From Tanytarsus gracilentus (taxonomy: Eukaryota > Arthropoda > Insecta > Diptera > Chironomidae), in contig JAXRKN010000040.1 of assembly GCA_038502055.1 (NCBI GenBank), positions 5,208,001 through 5,272,000 on the forward strand: 64,000 nucleotides of DNA, in the 5' to 3' direction. Of this stretch, positions 13,463 through 22,602 are shown piece after piece (the stretch's first letter is position 1; each line of letters opens with the position of its first letter). Under the pieces are notes generated by a model. That model worked only from the letters and a program-made list of their open reading frames with translations. It was not told the origin of the DNA and made no database searches. A program made the position numbers and the translations under genes.

Positions 13463-14236
13463 TAAAATGGGTAATTAGACTCTTTAAAACGATTATTTCA
13501 AGTCAACTAAAGTTTAATCTTTTTTTTCTAGAGCTGTGTTGAAATTGTTGCATTAACAGCGAGTGCGGCTGCAACAGGTGTCTCTTTCTACAATATTGAC
13601 AAGCTCGCCGGATATTTGTTCATTCCTTATGTTGCCTGGTTGAGCTTTGCCACTTACTTGAACTACTCAATCTATCGCATGAATCCAAAAGCAGTTGAAG
13701 AAAAGAAAGAAAATTAAAAGATGATCGAAATCGATAAATGTTGCTGTTTCAGGAAAATTTAGCTTAGAGATTTATTACGTATATATGCATTTAAAGAACT
13801 TATATTTCTTATATTTCATCGAATAAAAAAAGGTTTTCAAAGTCAAGGTCGCGTCTTCTTCTTATTATTTTATTTCAAGTTCAAAATCTTCACGTACGCA
13901 ATTTAAATTTTTTCTACACCCAGATTAAATTCTCTAATCATTCAGCACAAATTATTTTGCATATTTCCTTAAAGCTCTCTTATTGCAATCAGTGTAATCA
14001 TGCACATGATCTTCACCTTCGTGCTTTTGATGGAAGAACAGAAGATTTAAAAAAAATCTTGCTTACAAGTTGGAACGCGGCAGATTTTTGTTGCTTTCTT
14101 GTGATATTTTAGATGTTGTATTGACACAAATTCTTTTTTATGTTCCTTACATTTTGCATGTTCAGTGTGATACAACATTTAGTGGTCTCGTAAGCTGTAT
14201 GAATTCTTGCACTGCTTTGCACACTGGTCGCATTGA
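13463..14236. repeat. Left copy of a 774-base inverted duplication
   Basis: This segment is the reverse complement of 18329-19102, with matching coordinates summing to 32565 at both ends and no net length change. I saw only a few single-base differences (for example GACTC/GCCTC at the start and an AGT/ACT codon in the TSPO exon). It contains the last bases of TSPO exon 1 with its splice donor, the intron, exon 2, the 3' region, and the tail of a convergently oriented zinc-finger gene. It is continuous with the zinc-finger body but not with TSPO exon 1. Confidence 0.95.
13532..13717 (+). pseudogene. Orphan second exon of TSPO
   Basis: This is an inverted copy of the second TSPO exon, with an intact acceptor (TTTTTTCTAG) and an open frame from SCVEIVALTASAAATG to KAVEEKKEN and a stop. 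It differs from the functional copy by Thr to Ser. Only about eight bases of exon 1 are present upstream, so no full-length TSPO can be made from this copy alone. It probably arose with the inversion described under findings. It could still act as an exon of a chimaeric or trans-spliced transcript, but nothing in the sequence shows that. Confidence 0.9.
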
Positions 14237-14940
14237 TAGGTTATTTCTGCATTATGAATGGCCATATGAAAATCAATTTGATATTTGTGTAGCTTCAGAA
14301 TGCCACAAATGTCACACTCAAATAGCTTCTTACCATGAGTTATTCGTTGATGAGTAAAGAGACCTGCAGAGTTCTTGTATCGCTTGTCACATTTATCACA
14401 GTTATGATATTTATCATTAAATTCATGTACCATACGAATATGTACACGGAGATTGTAGAGTGTGCTACATGTTACATCGCATTTTGAACATTTATGCTTA
14501 ATTTTGTGAGCCTCCATGTGCTTATCGAATGTACTTTGATTACTGAAAGCTTGAGTACACAAATCGCATTTGAACTTGTCTCTGCTGTAGCATTTTTTAG
14601 TTTTGTGTTTTTGGAGTCAAGCCCGTGTTTCATATTTAAGTTTGCACACATCACACGCATAAATTGGTTTAGTTTTACCGTGATTTGCCTTTACATGCCG
14701 ATTAATTTCAGCTTGAGTTGATCGCATGATCTTACAACCAGACACCAAGCAAGCAAATTTCTTGTCACCTTTCTTTGCTGTATGAGCCGATCTGAGATGT
14801 TCAGTCAGTAAATTGTTTGTAGCATAAGTAAACTCACAGCCCAATACCATACATGTATGTTCTTCTTGCGAGTCCTTGTGCATATTTTTCAAATGTACTT
14901 TAAGACAACTTTTGTAATCACTCTTTTTGATATCACTCAC
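14179..14940 (-). pseudogene. Degenerate C2H2 zinc-finger gene
   Basis: One continuous minus-strand frame encodes roughly eight C2H2 fingers, for example CMVLGCEFTYATNNLLTEH, CDLCTQAFSNQSTFDKH, CSKCDVTCSTLYNLRVH and CDKCDKRYKNSAGLFTH. The frame is interrupted by TGA at about 14617-14619 (after KLKYETRA) and ends in TAA in the middle of the last finger (NSYSLRDH, then stop, then MLYHTE still readable). The first codon, where MSDIKK would be expected, reads GTG. A lost start and two nonsense codons with no frameshift suggest a recent pseudogene. Alternatives are short truncated proteins from the intact parts, or a missing upstream coding exon. As a family, such proteins bind DNA and regulate transcription in the nucleus. 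Confidence 0.75.
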
Positions 14941-15480
14941 GTTTAATTAAAACCTTCCTGAATCTTTTTTTTTTAAATATCAGAAAAAAATTGGCGCTGA
15001 AAAGCACTCAAATTTTATTTCTTAATATTTTATCACTAAATTTCCTTTTTTCACTCAAAAATTCACTTTAATCACTTTTGCCTTAACTTTATCTTTCGAT
15101 TGTTGGCAAATTTGATTAATTTTTGTTAGTTTTTCCTTAATTTTTTTAGCGAAATATTATTTTCTCGTGTTTAGATAATTTTCTTAACAATTTTTGTAAC
15201 GTATTTTCTGAATTTGTTTTATAATGCGTGGGCGGGGCTTACGATTTTTTGCGCATTAATTCGAGCGGGAATTCGATAGTTTTTCAAAAACTATTTTGTC
15301 TTAAAAACACATGCTTAAAATTATTTTTATATCATAAATATCGAGATTATTGTTCTACACAAAAAAATTTCTAAAACAAAAAAAATGGTATCCAGAGCAC
15401 AGTTGTAGCATAATTTTGTAATTCTTTAACTGATATAATGAGTTTTCAAAGATAGTCAGGTTCAAATACATTTTGATTCT
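14941..15480. other. Non-coding sequence upstream of the zinc-finger pseudogene
   Basis: T-rich DNA that would hold the promoter of the minus-strand zinc-finger gene. A short G+C-rich patch (GCGTGGGCGGGGCTTACG) near 15226 resembles an Sp/KLF-type GC box. No exon was recognised. Confidence 0.4.
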
Positions 15481-15539
15481 TATATGTAATTTTCAATGTG
15501 TTCCATATTCTTAAAGTTGGATACTAATATGCATATTAT

Positions 15540-15734
15540 TGTGCGGTGTCCAAGTCCCGCAACATTCAGCAACATTTCCTCATTGCGGATTGGAGGTCCA
15601 GGATGTAAGTTTTTCGTTTGTATTCTAGTTTTTTTAAAAAAAATTATTTTAAAAGTTCGAGTTCGTTCGTGGGAAGCAATTGCCAAACGAGAAAAAAGTG
15701 TTCACGAGACGGCAAAGAGGAAAGTCATAAGCAA
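15540..15734 (+). pseudogene. Shortened, diverged copy of the adjacent RGG/coiled-coil gene
   Basis: Two exon-like pieces match the larger copy that starts at about 15786. The first (15540-15603) ends in a motif GGATGTAAGTTTTT identical to the donor of the larger copy. The second (15656-15734) reads VRVRSWEAIAKREKSV, which aligns with VRVRSAEAKARREKRC of the larger copy, and ends in a GTAAGT donor. The RGG-rich part is missing. It looks like the relic of a tandem duplication. No function can be assigned. Confidence 0.4.
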
Positions 15735-15785
15735 GTAAGTATTCGATAAATTATACTTATAAATGAAAATTAAACGACATTTTAG

Positions 15786-18177
15786 TGAATCCGTATTACT
15801 ATATGCCAGGTTCCGCAATATCCGGGAATGATGATGATCCCGCAGCAACAATAACAACAATATCCATTTTACGGAGGACAGCAGGGAATGCAAATGGTCC
15901 CAGCAATGGATAATGAAGGCCGAGGTCGCGGACGTGGACGTGGCAATCATGGCGGACGTGGTGGTCGAGGCTGAGGTTATGGTGACACTGGATGTAAGTT
16001 TTTTATGTGCGAGAAGTACGCGAGAGTTTTTTTCAGATCGGTCTGAAATTTGGATATTATTTCGACACTATTACGACTATTTGCGACATGTTTTTAGTTT
16101 TTTTCGACACCCCTTAGTTTTTGAGTTATGGACATTTTAAATTTTTCAAAAAAGTCTCGCGTACTTCACGAGAACTATACGAGACTTTTTTGAAAAAATA
16201 CTTTTTTATCAAAACTTTTTATGTTTTCTAATAGCATTTATTTCGACTATTTGCGACATCTAAACAGTTTTTGAAAAAATCTAAAATTTCAAAAAGTATA
16301 GTCATTTGAAGTTCAAGTGTCAAAAAATGCATTTTTTTATGGGAAGTGCGCGAGAGATTTTTTTGAAAAATACTTTTGAACAAAACTTTTTATGTTTTCT
16401 AATAGCATTTATTTCGACTATTTGCAACATCTGATTAGTTTTTAAAAAAGTCAAAAATTTCAAAAATTAAAGTCATATAAAGTTTATATGAGTGAAAAAA
16501 AAAATTTTAATAATTTTTTGAGAAGTACGCGAGAGAATTTTTCGAAAAAATACTTTTTACCAAAACTTTTTATGTTTTCTAATAGCATTTATTTCGACAA
16601 TTTGCGACATCTGATTAGTTTTTAAAAAAGTCAAAAATTTCAAAAATTATAGTCATTTAAAATTTATATGAGTGAAAAAAATTTTTCATAATTTTTTGAG
16701 AAAAGGACGCAAAAATTCAACTCTGAAATAAAACTTTTAACGTTTTAAGCCGACTACTTGCGGCATTTAAATTTTTTAACGATCAAGTTCAAAATTAATT
16801 TAAACGAGATATAATTCCAAAATTTTTTATGATATTTGGCATCATTTTCAGAATTTTACTACCTAAAAATTCAATTTTCAAAATTGAAAAAAAAATATTA
16901 GAAAAACTGCAATATTAATAGACAGCAGATGCATAGTTAAAAAATTATAAATATCTGTTTATAAAGCTGAACATAAAACTTTATTTATGAGGCAGTAGTT
17001 TAACAAATTATTTTTTAAAACTGTTGAACAATTTAATTTTTCTAATATTTTTATCAATTTTCAGGTAGTAAAATTCTGAAAATGATGCCAAATATCAATA
17101 AAAATTTTGGAATTATATCTCGTTTAAATTTATTTTTGAACTTGATCGTTAAAAAATTTAAATGCCGCAAGTAGTCGGCTTAAAACGTTAAAAGTTTTAT
17201 TTCAGAGTTGAATTTTTGCGTCCTTTTCTCAAAAAATTATGAAAAATTTTTTTCACTCATATAAATTTTAAATAACTATAATTTTTGAAATTTTTGACTT
17301 TTTTAAAAACTAATCAGATGTCGCAAATTGTCGAAATAAATGCTATTAGAAAACATAAAAAGTTTTGGTAAAAAGTATTTTTTCGAAAAATTCTCTCGCG
17401 TACTTCTCAAAAAATTATTAAAATTTTTTTTCACTCATATAAACTTTATATGACTTTAATTTTTGACTTTTTGAAAAACTAATCAGATGTCGCAAATAGT
17501 CGAAATAAATGCTATTAGAAAACATAAAAAGTTTTGTTCAAAAGAATTTTTCAAAAAAATCTCTCGCGTACTTCCCATAAAAAAATGCATTTTTTGACAC
17601 TTGAACTTCAAATGACTATAGTTTTTGAAATTTTAGATTTTTTCAAAAACTGTTTAGATGTCGCAAATAGTCGAAATAAATGCTATTAGAAAACATAAAA
17701 AGTTTTGATAAAAAAGTATTTTTTCAAAAAAGTCTCGTATAGTTCTCGTGAAGTACGCGAGACTTTTTTGAAAAATTTAAAATGTCCATAACTCAAAAAC
17801 TAAGGGGTGTCGAAAAAAACTAAAAACATGTCGCAAATAGTCGTAATAGTGTCGAAATAATATCCAAATTTCAGACCGATCTGAAAAAAACTCTCGCGTA
17901 CTTCTCGCACATAGTTTTTTATATTTGATAGTTTATTTATTTTTAATTAATTATTTAAACAGTTCGAGTACGATCGGCTGAGGCAAAGGCGAGAAGAGAG
18001 AAGCGCTGTAACGATCCGGAAGTGGAAGAGCTTCAGAAGAAAATTGATGATCTGAAGAAAAAGAAAAAGATGCGCAAGACTCTTAAAGAACTCGAAGCAC
18101 TCGAGCGAGAAGAAGCCCGCAGCGCACGCTTGGCAGATGGACGAAATCCACTTCCAGAACCCGATGGCCAAAATTAA
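15786..18177 (+). pseudogene. Broken RGG-box/coiled-coil gene split by a palindrome
   Basis: The first part (about 15786-15993) encodes Tyr/Pro/Met/Gln-rich sequence (PQYPGMMMIPQQQ, QQYPFYGGQQGMQM) and an RGG box (GRGRGRGRGNHGGRGGRG). It has an in-frame TAA inside the Gln run, a TGA inside the RGG run, and a frame change after NPYYYM. The second part (17963-18177) follows an acceptor and encodes a charged coiled coil (EELQKKIDDLKKKKKMRKTL) ending NPLPEPDGQN and a stop. RGG boxes usually bind RNA. I do not recognise the family. The intron between the parts holds the 1.9-kb palindrome. Two nonsense codons of the CAA-to-TAA and GGA-to-TGA type suggest decay. Confidence 0.5.
16007..17912. mobile_element. 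1.9-kb palindromic foldback-like element
   Basis: Two arms of about 0.9 kb (roughly 16007-16907 and 17010-17910) are near-perfect reverse complements. They begin GTGCGAGAAGTACGCGAGAG and end with its complement, with a non-repeated centre of about 100-120 bases. Each arm contains three direct sub-repeats of about 170-180 bases, marked by TTTTCTAATAGCATTTATTT at about 16225, 16395 and 16576. A 10-base direct repeat, AGTTTTTTAT, lies at 15997-16006 and 17913-17922 and is a candidate target-site duplication, although an extra AT precedes the right copy. No transposase is encoded. Long terminal inverted repeats built of internal tandem repeats are typical of Foldback-type DNA transposons. It sits in the intron of the broken RGG gene. 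Confidence 0.75.
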
Positions 18178-18328
18178 AATAAAGATAATTTTAAAACACA
18201 ATTTTCCGTAGTTCCATGTAAAATTTCCATTTCAGGTGTTGAAAATTGATGATGTGTGAGGTAAAATGAAAAATTTTAATACGAAAAAGTTAAAAATGGT
18301 GTGATTGGTGATTTTACTGTCTTGACTT

Positions 18329-18520
18329 TCAATGCGACCAGTGTGCAAAGCAGTGCAAGAATTCATACAGCTTACGAGACCACTAAATGTTGTATCACAC
18401 TGAACATGCAAAATGTAAGGAACGTAAAAAAGAATTTGTGTCAATACAACATCTAAAATATCACAAGAAAGCAACAAAAATCTGCCGCGTTCCAACTTGT
18501 AAGCAAGATTTTTTTTAAAT
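18329..18520 (+). pseudogene. Zinc-finger gene tail fragment
   Basis: The plus strand reads QCDQCAKQCKNSYSLRDH, then a stop, then MLYHTEHAKCKERKKEF and VCRVPTCKQDFF-like remnants. This is the end of the zinc-finger gene whose body lies at 14237-14940 on the other strand. The same TAA inside the last finger is present in both copies, so that nonsense change predates the duplication or has been shared by gene conversion. Confidence 0.8.
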
Positions 18521-19102
18521 CTTCTGTTCTTCCATCAAAAGCACGAAGGTGAAGATCATGTGCATGATTACACTGATTGCAATAAGAGAGCTTTAAGGAA
18601 ATATGCAAAATAATTTGTGCTGAATGATTAGAGAATTTAATCTGGGTGTAGAAAAAATTTAAATTGCGTACGTGAAGATTTTGAACTTGAAATAAAATAA
18701 TAAGAAGAAGACGCGACCTTGACTTTGAAAACCTTTTTTTATTCGATGAAATATAAGAAATATAAGTTCTTTAAATGCATATATACGTAATAAATCTCTA
18801 AGCTAAATTTTCCTGAAACAGCAACATTTATCGATTTCGATCATCTTTTAATTTTCTTTCTTTTCTTCAACTGCTTTTGGATTCATGCGATAGATTGAGT
18901 AGTTCAAGTAAGTGGCAAAGCTCAACCAGGCAACATAAGGAATGAACAAATATCCGGCGAGCTTGTCAATATTGTAGAAAGAGACACCTGTTGCAGCCGC
19001 AGTCGCTGTTAATGCAACAATTTCAACACAGCTCTAGAAAAAAAAGATTAAACTTTAGTTGACTTGAAATAATCGTTTTAAAGAGGCTAATTACCCATTT
19101 TA
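18329..19102. repeat. Right copy of the 774-base inverted duplication
   Basis: Reverse complement of 13463-14236. This copy is continuous with TSPO exon 1 on its right side, so it carries the functional TSPO tail. On its left side the zinc-finger sequence is cut off at 18329. Confidence 0.95.
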
Positions 19103-19427
19103 GAAAATGAAAATGAAAGAATAGGGGGGTCCACCCCAAGTTTAGTGCATACTGAGCTCCATAAAGCATCAATGGCAATCGTGCTGCACCTCCGAACCCC
19201 CCTCCGTTCTTCCAAACTAGGTAGCTTGAATATCCCATCATCGAGTAGAGAGATGTCCATGCGATAGGAAACACATAGTTTGGTGGCCGGCATTTTGGAA
19301 GATTAAGATTTTCATACCAAGACTTAATATGATGTTTAGTTATGCCTCCTGATATCCATCCACCGATATTTGGTAGTAAAACAGCTGCACCAATTTGAAC
19401 GAGAGGTTTACTCAATAAATCTGACAT
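18848..19427 (-). CDS. Tspo: Translocator protein TSPO (peripheral benzodiazepine receptor)
   Basis: TSPO is a five-helix protein of the outer mitochondrial membrane that binds cholesterol and porphyrins and is linked to mitochondrial stress and steroid or haem metabolism. Two exons (19095-19427 and 18848-19033) encode 172 residues, close to the usual 169. Recognisable family blocks are IGGWISGGITKHHIKSWYENL, KCRPPNYVFPIAWTSLYSMMGYS and LGWTPLFFHFHF in exon 1. Exon 2 carries the last two helices, PYVAWLSFATYLNYSIYRMN, including a cholesterol-recognition (CRAC) pattern LNYSIYR. The start at 19427 gives MSDLLSKPLVQIG and there is no signal peptide, as expected. The second exon and the end of the first lie inside the right arm of the inverted duplication. 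The tail meets the zinc-finger fragment in convergent orientation. Confidence 0.96.
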
Positions 19428-20084
19428 TTTTTCTTAGGTTTGAATTGCAATTATGAAAAAATTCTAGAAAAGACGAATCGTTGATTTAAGACGAAACATC
19501 ACCAAGTACTTACGCACACACATGAGTCATATATGCGAAGAATGCTTCAATTCTAGGTGATCTCGCTGTACAATATTTTTTGAAACGGTGAATGAACGTT
19601 GCTCTCGTAATTTCGTATGATTTTAAACCTTTCATTCACAAAAATATAATCTCCCGTTTTGTCACTGCAATTTCCTTACTATATCAGCACTGATAATTCA
19701 ATTGCTTCCGCTTTATGGCGTGTCAAAATTTTTCTCCTTATCAGTTGCTCGAGAAAAAAAATAAAGAGAAGTCCAAACCTGAATGGATTTCGATTATCAA
19801 TGACTAGTTCCGCTGCCGAAAGATAATGGATTTAAAATATAATTAAAGAAATATTTTGACACAATAAAATTTTACAAAAAACCCAAAGTTAATTAAATTT
19901 AAAGCAAGTCATTGCGCTGCACAAAAAACCAGTTGCATGTGTCATTTTTTTCAGTTATCTAAAGATTAATTAATGATGTTTTAAATCAAACTTTCTAGGA
20001 CAAAACACGTCAGTTAATACCAAATTATATAAATTTGAACGACACACATTTAACGATGGAAAAAATTTCATTTATGGAAGACTT

Positions 20085-20204
20085 AACAATCTTATCGCAA
20101 TAATATCCTGTGGAAGCTTCGATGATAAGATTAGCATTTACCTTAAATATGAGAGGACTAGCGATTGAAAAATCAGTTGTGTTCAGTTGTTCAATTAATT
20201 CAAG
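20085..20204 (+). promoter_or_regulatory. Putative promoter with GATA sites
   Basis: Just upstream of the secreted-protein ATG are GATA-type motifs (CTTATCG around 20092 and GATGATAAGATT around 20122) and an initiator-like TCAGTT around 20172-20187. Clustered GATA sites are common before genes expressed in the insect midgut and fat body. This is motif-level evidence only. Confidence 0.3.
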
Positions 20205-21477
20205 ATGAAACTTATAGTGGGAATTTTACTCGTGTTTGCAGTCGGTGGATCCTATGCTGATCTCTCCGATGAACTCTTGGCAGCTCAAGCCGATTTGGCT
20301 TTGACCCATGAATTTTTCGAGACCATCATGGCCATTAACAGAGGACAATTGTCGAGCTACATCTATAGAATTGGTCGCGTAATTATTGACTCGCACATGG
20401 ATACCTACGAATTCATCTACACAAGAGGAAACGCCGCTAGAGTTCGTATCGAGTCGTTGGTGCCACAGAATCCAGGCGAAGAGGAATGCGTTGCTCGCTT
20501 CTTGAATCGTTTCGAATTGCAAAAACAAAGGTAGAGAGAAAATCATGCGACAAAGGTGAACAATTATATAACAATTTATTTTATCTAATTTAGACTCGGC
20601 CAAGGACTTGCTCGTTGTATTGGATCAGTTCACAACATTCTTGCTACCTGGAACGGGTAATTATTTTACGATATTTATTAAAAGCTAAATCTTAACAGAA
20701 AATTTACAGAATCACCAACACAGCACATCACAATGGACAATCGCTCGCTAGCCACGTTCAAAATATTGGTATTAATCTCTTTGCCAGAACTTTCGTTTTT
20801 GATGGAGATGAAAACTTCCCACAAATGATCAACCGTGAACTTTGGTCAACAATTACACGGTAAATTAAATATTTTAAAGCAGGGATTTAAACCGAGTGAG
20901 TCGACTCGAGTCGATTGCGGTTTTTTAGCAATCGGCTCGAACCGACTCGAGTCGATTGTGTTTTTTTGCAATCGACTCGAACCGACTCGAGCCGATTGGA
21001 AAAAATCGCAATCGACTCGAACCGACTCGAGCCGATTGGCAAAAAACCGCAATCGACTCGAGTCGGTTCGAACCGATTGGAAAAAATCGCAATCGACTCG
21101 AGTCGGTTCGAGCCGATTGCAAAAAAACGCAATCGACTCGAGTCGGTTCGAGTCGTTTGCGCTTTTTGGCCAATCGACTCTAAGAGTCGACTCACTCACT
21201 CGACTCAAATGAATCGGTTTAAATCCCTGTTTTAAAGTTTAATTTTCGAAAAAGTATTAAATTTATTTATTTTTAAATATATAGTGTCATGGACTTTGTT
21301 GAAGAAGTTCAAGAATTCATTCGCAACATCTCAATCGATCTTGACAACATTAACCTTGAATTCATGCAATGCGACAGAGATCTCGAAGTCCGTGCTGAGC
21401 GCGAAATCGAACTTGAAGTTGGCCGTGCTGAAGCATGTCTTGGTGGCGGCGGTCTTCCACCAGCCCCAACCAATTAA
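20205..21477 (+). CDS. Small secreted protein, insect family of unknown function
   Basis: Four exons (20205-20530, 20594-20656, 20710-20859, 21285-21477) encode 243 residues. Residues 1-19 (MKLIVGILLVFAVGGSYAD) form a clear signal peptide, so the product is probably secreted. The rest is predicted to be helical and acidic, with a few Cys (EEECVARF, LARCIGS, MQCDRDL, AEACLGG) that could form disulphides, and it ends in a Gly/Pro tail (LGGGGLPPAPTN). I do not recognise a named domain; it resembles abundant secreted proteins of dipteran gut or fat body. Introns 1 and 2 are about 55-65 bases. Intron 3 is 425 bases only because a 350-base miniature transposon lies inside it. A polyadenylation signal AATAAA follows at about 21601. 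The GATA sites upstream may drive expression. Confidence 0.85.
20880..21229. mobile_element. hAT-type miniature element with palindromic 40-base repeats
   Basis: The terminal inverted repeat CAGGGATTTAAACCGA (20880-20895) is matched by TCGGTTTAAATCCCTG (21214-21229). An exact 8-base duplication TTTTAAAG flanks both sides (20872-20879 and 21230-21237). It fits the nTnnnnAn target preference of hAT transposons. The interior is about six units of about 40 bases built from CGACTCGAACCGACTCGAG-like words, with orientation flipping near the middle, so the whole element can fold into a hairpin. No transposase is present. It sits inside intron 3 of the secreted-protein gene. Confidence 0.93.
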
Positions 21478-21876
21478 ATTTCAGATGAAAGCACATGCAA
21501 CAAAGATCAAGTGTGAACGGGAGAATTAATTTCCGCTTAAGTTAATCTTAAATTATGAACAACTCGGTATTAGTGATATAAGTTAGTTGATAAGAAAGGC
21601 AATAAAATTTAATAATATCAAGTTATAATAAAAAAAAAACTCGCTGTATCAGTTTCTCAATTATCGATAAGATAATTTTTATCGAAATTGTGCACATGAG
21701 ATGTTGCATGGACTTTGATTTTTACTGACACTTTTTTATATTCGTCTTAAAATTCGACCACACGTGTTTCAATCCCAATTAATACATTTAAAAAAGTAAT
21801 TTATTGCGGACGTTAGTCCAACGCTATGATATAATTTATATTTGACATAATAATTAATTTTTAATTGAAAACTTTA

Positions 21877-22311
21877 TTATTTTTGATCAAGTTTTTTCCG
21901 CTTTTGAGGGGGCTCACTTTCTTCCGAGTCCTCACTTTCTGAATCGTCTTTGTAATCATCATCAAAATCGACTTCGTTTATCATTTGTTCTTGCTCGGGT
22001 GATAGTGTTTGATTTCGTAATTTCGCTTGTCCCTTAAATAAGTCAATGAGTATTTTTTTTGTACTTTTCTGCTCTTCAATTTTTCCTTCTAGCATTTTAT
22101 TTCCTTCTCTCAAATTTTTAACTTCTTTTGACACTTGTTCTGCTTTCTTTCTTGCGTTTTCTCGTGAATTCTTTACCGACTGCAAAAAAAGACATTTAAA
22201 GTTTCGGCTGACTGATGTATTGAACTTATTTCATTTTACCTCATTATTTTTCTTTCTTTTCTCCAAATACTCTGGATCATCCAACTTTTTATCACGATTT
22301 TTACCCTCCAT
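21877..22311 (-). CDS. bZIP protein, C/EBP-gamma (irbp18) type, copy 1
   Basis: Two exons (22240-22311 and 21877-22179) encode about 124 residues. Exon 1 ends in the start of the basic region (LEKRKKNNE). Exon 2 continues SVKNSRENARKKAEQVSKEV and a leucine-zipper stretch (VKNLREGNKMLEGKIEEQ), then a short helix and an acidic Ser/Glu/Asp tail with a basic end (PPQKRKKL). The order resembles Drosophila irbp18 and vertebrate C/EBP-gamma, nuclear proteins without an activation domain that heterodimerise with ATF4-type or C/EBP partners. The basic region keeps the N-x7-R signature (NNESVKNSR). It is the most downstream of three minus-strand copies. Confidence 0.88.
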
Positions 22312-22602
22312 GGCACCTTTCTTCTCAAATATATCCAAGATTTTAAAAATGTTTGTTCTATTTATCACAAAAATGTATTATATTGTGATGGCGAAATTTA
22401 ATATAGATCATGCGTCACTCGCATCATTTCATTCGTTACTTTTCTTTTTGTTTTTTAAATTTGCTCAAAAAAGTTTTATTTGTTAAAGTTTAATTAAGAG
22501 TACATTTTTTAAAATTGTAAATTATAATGTTTAAGTAAATTGGAAATTTAAATCAACCTCTTTAAAATTTAAATTAAATTTATGTTTTTTTTAAAAAAAA
22601 AA

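Noticed and set aside
13463..19102. A second complete TSPO gene in the left copy
   Set aside because: Only the last few bases of exon 1 are present on the left, so there is no complete duplicate gene.
20835..21235. Long open frames on both strands rich in Ser/Arg/Leu
   Set aside because: They are created by the 40-base stop-free palindromic repeats of the hAT miniature element and cross its ends; the same residues appear in every frame.
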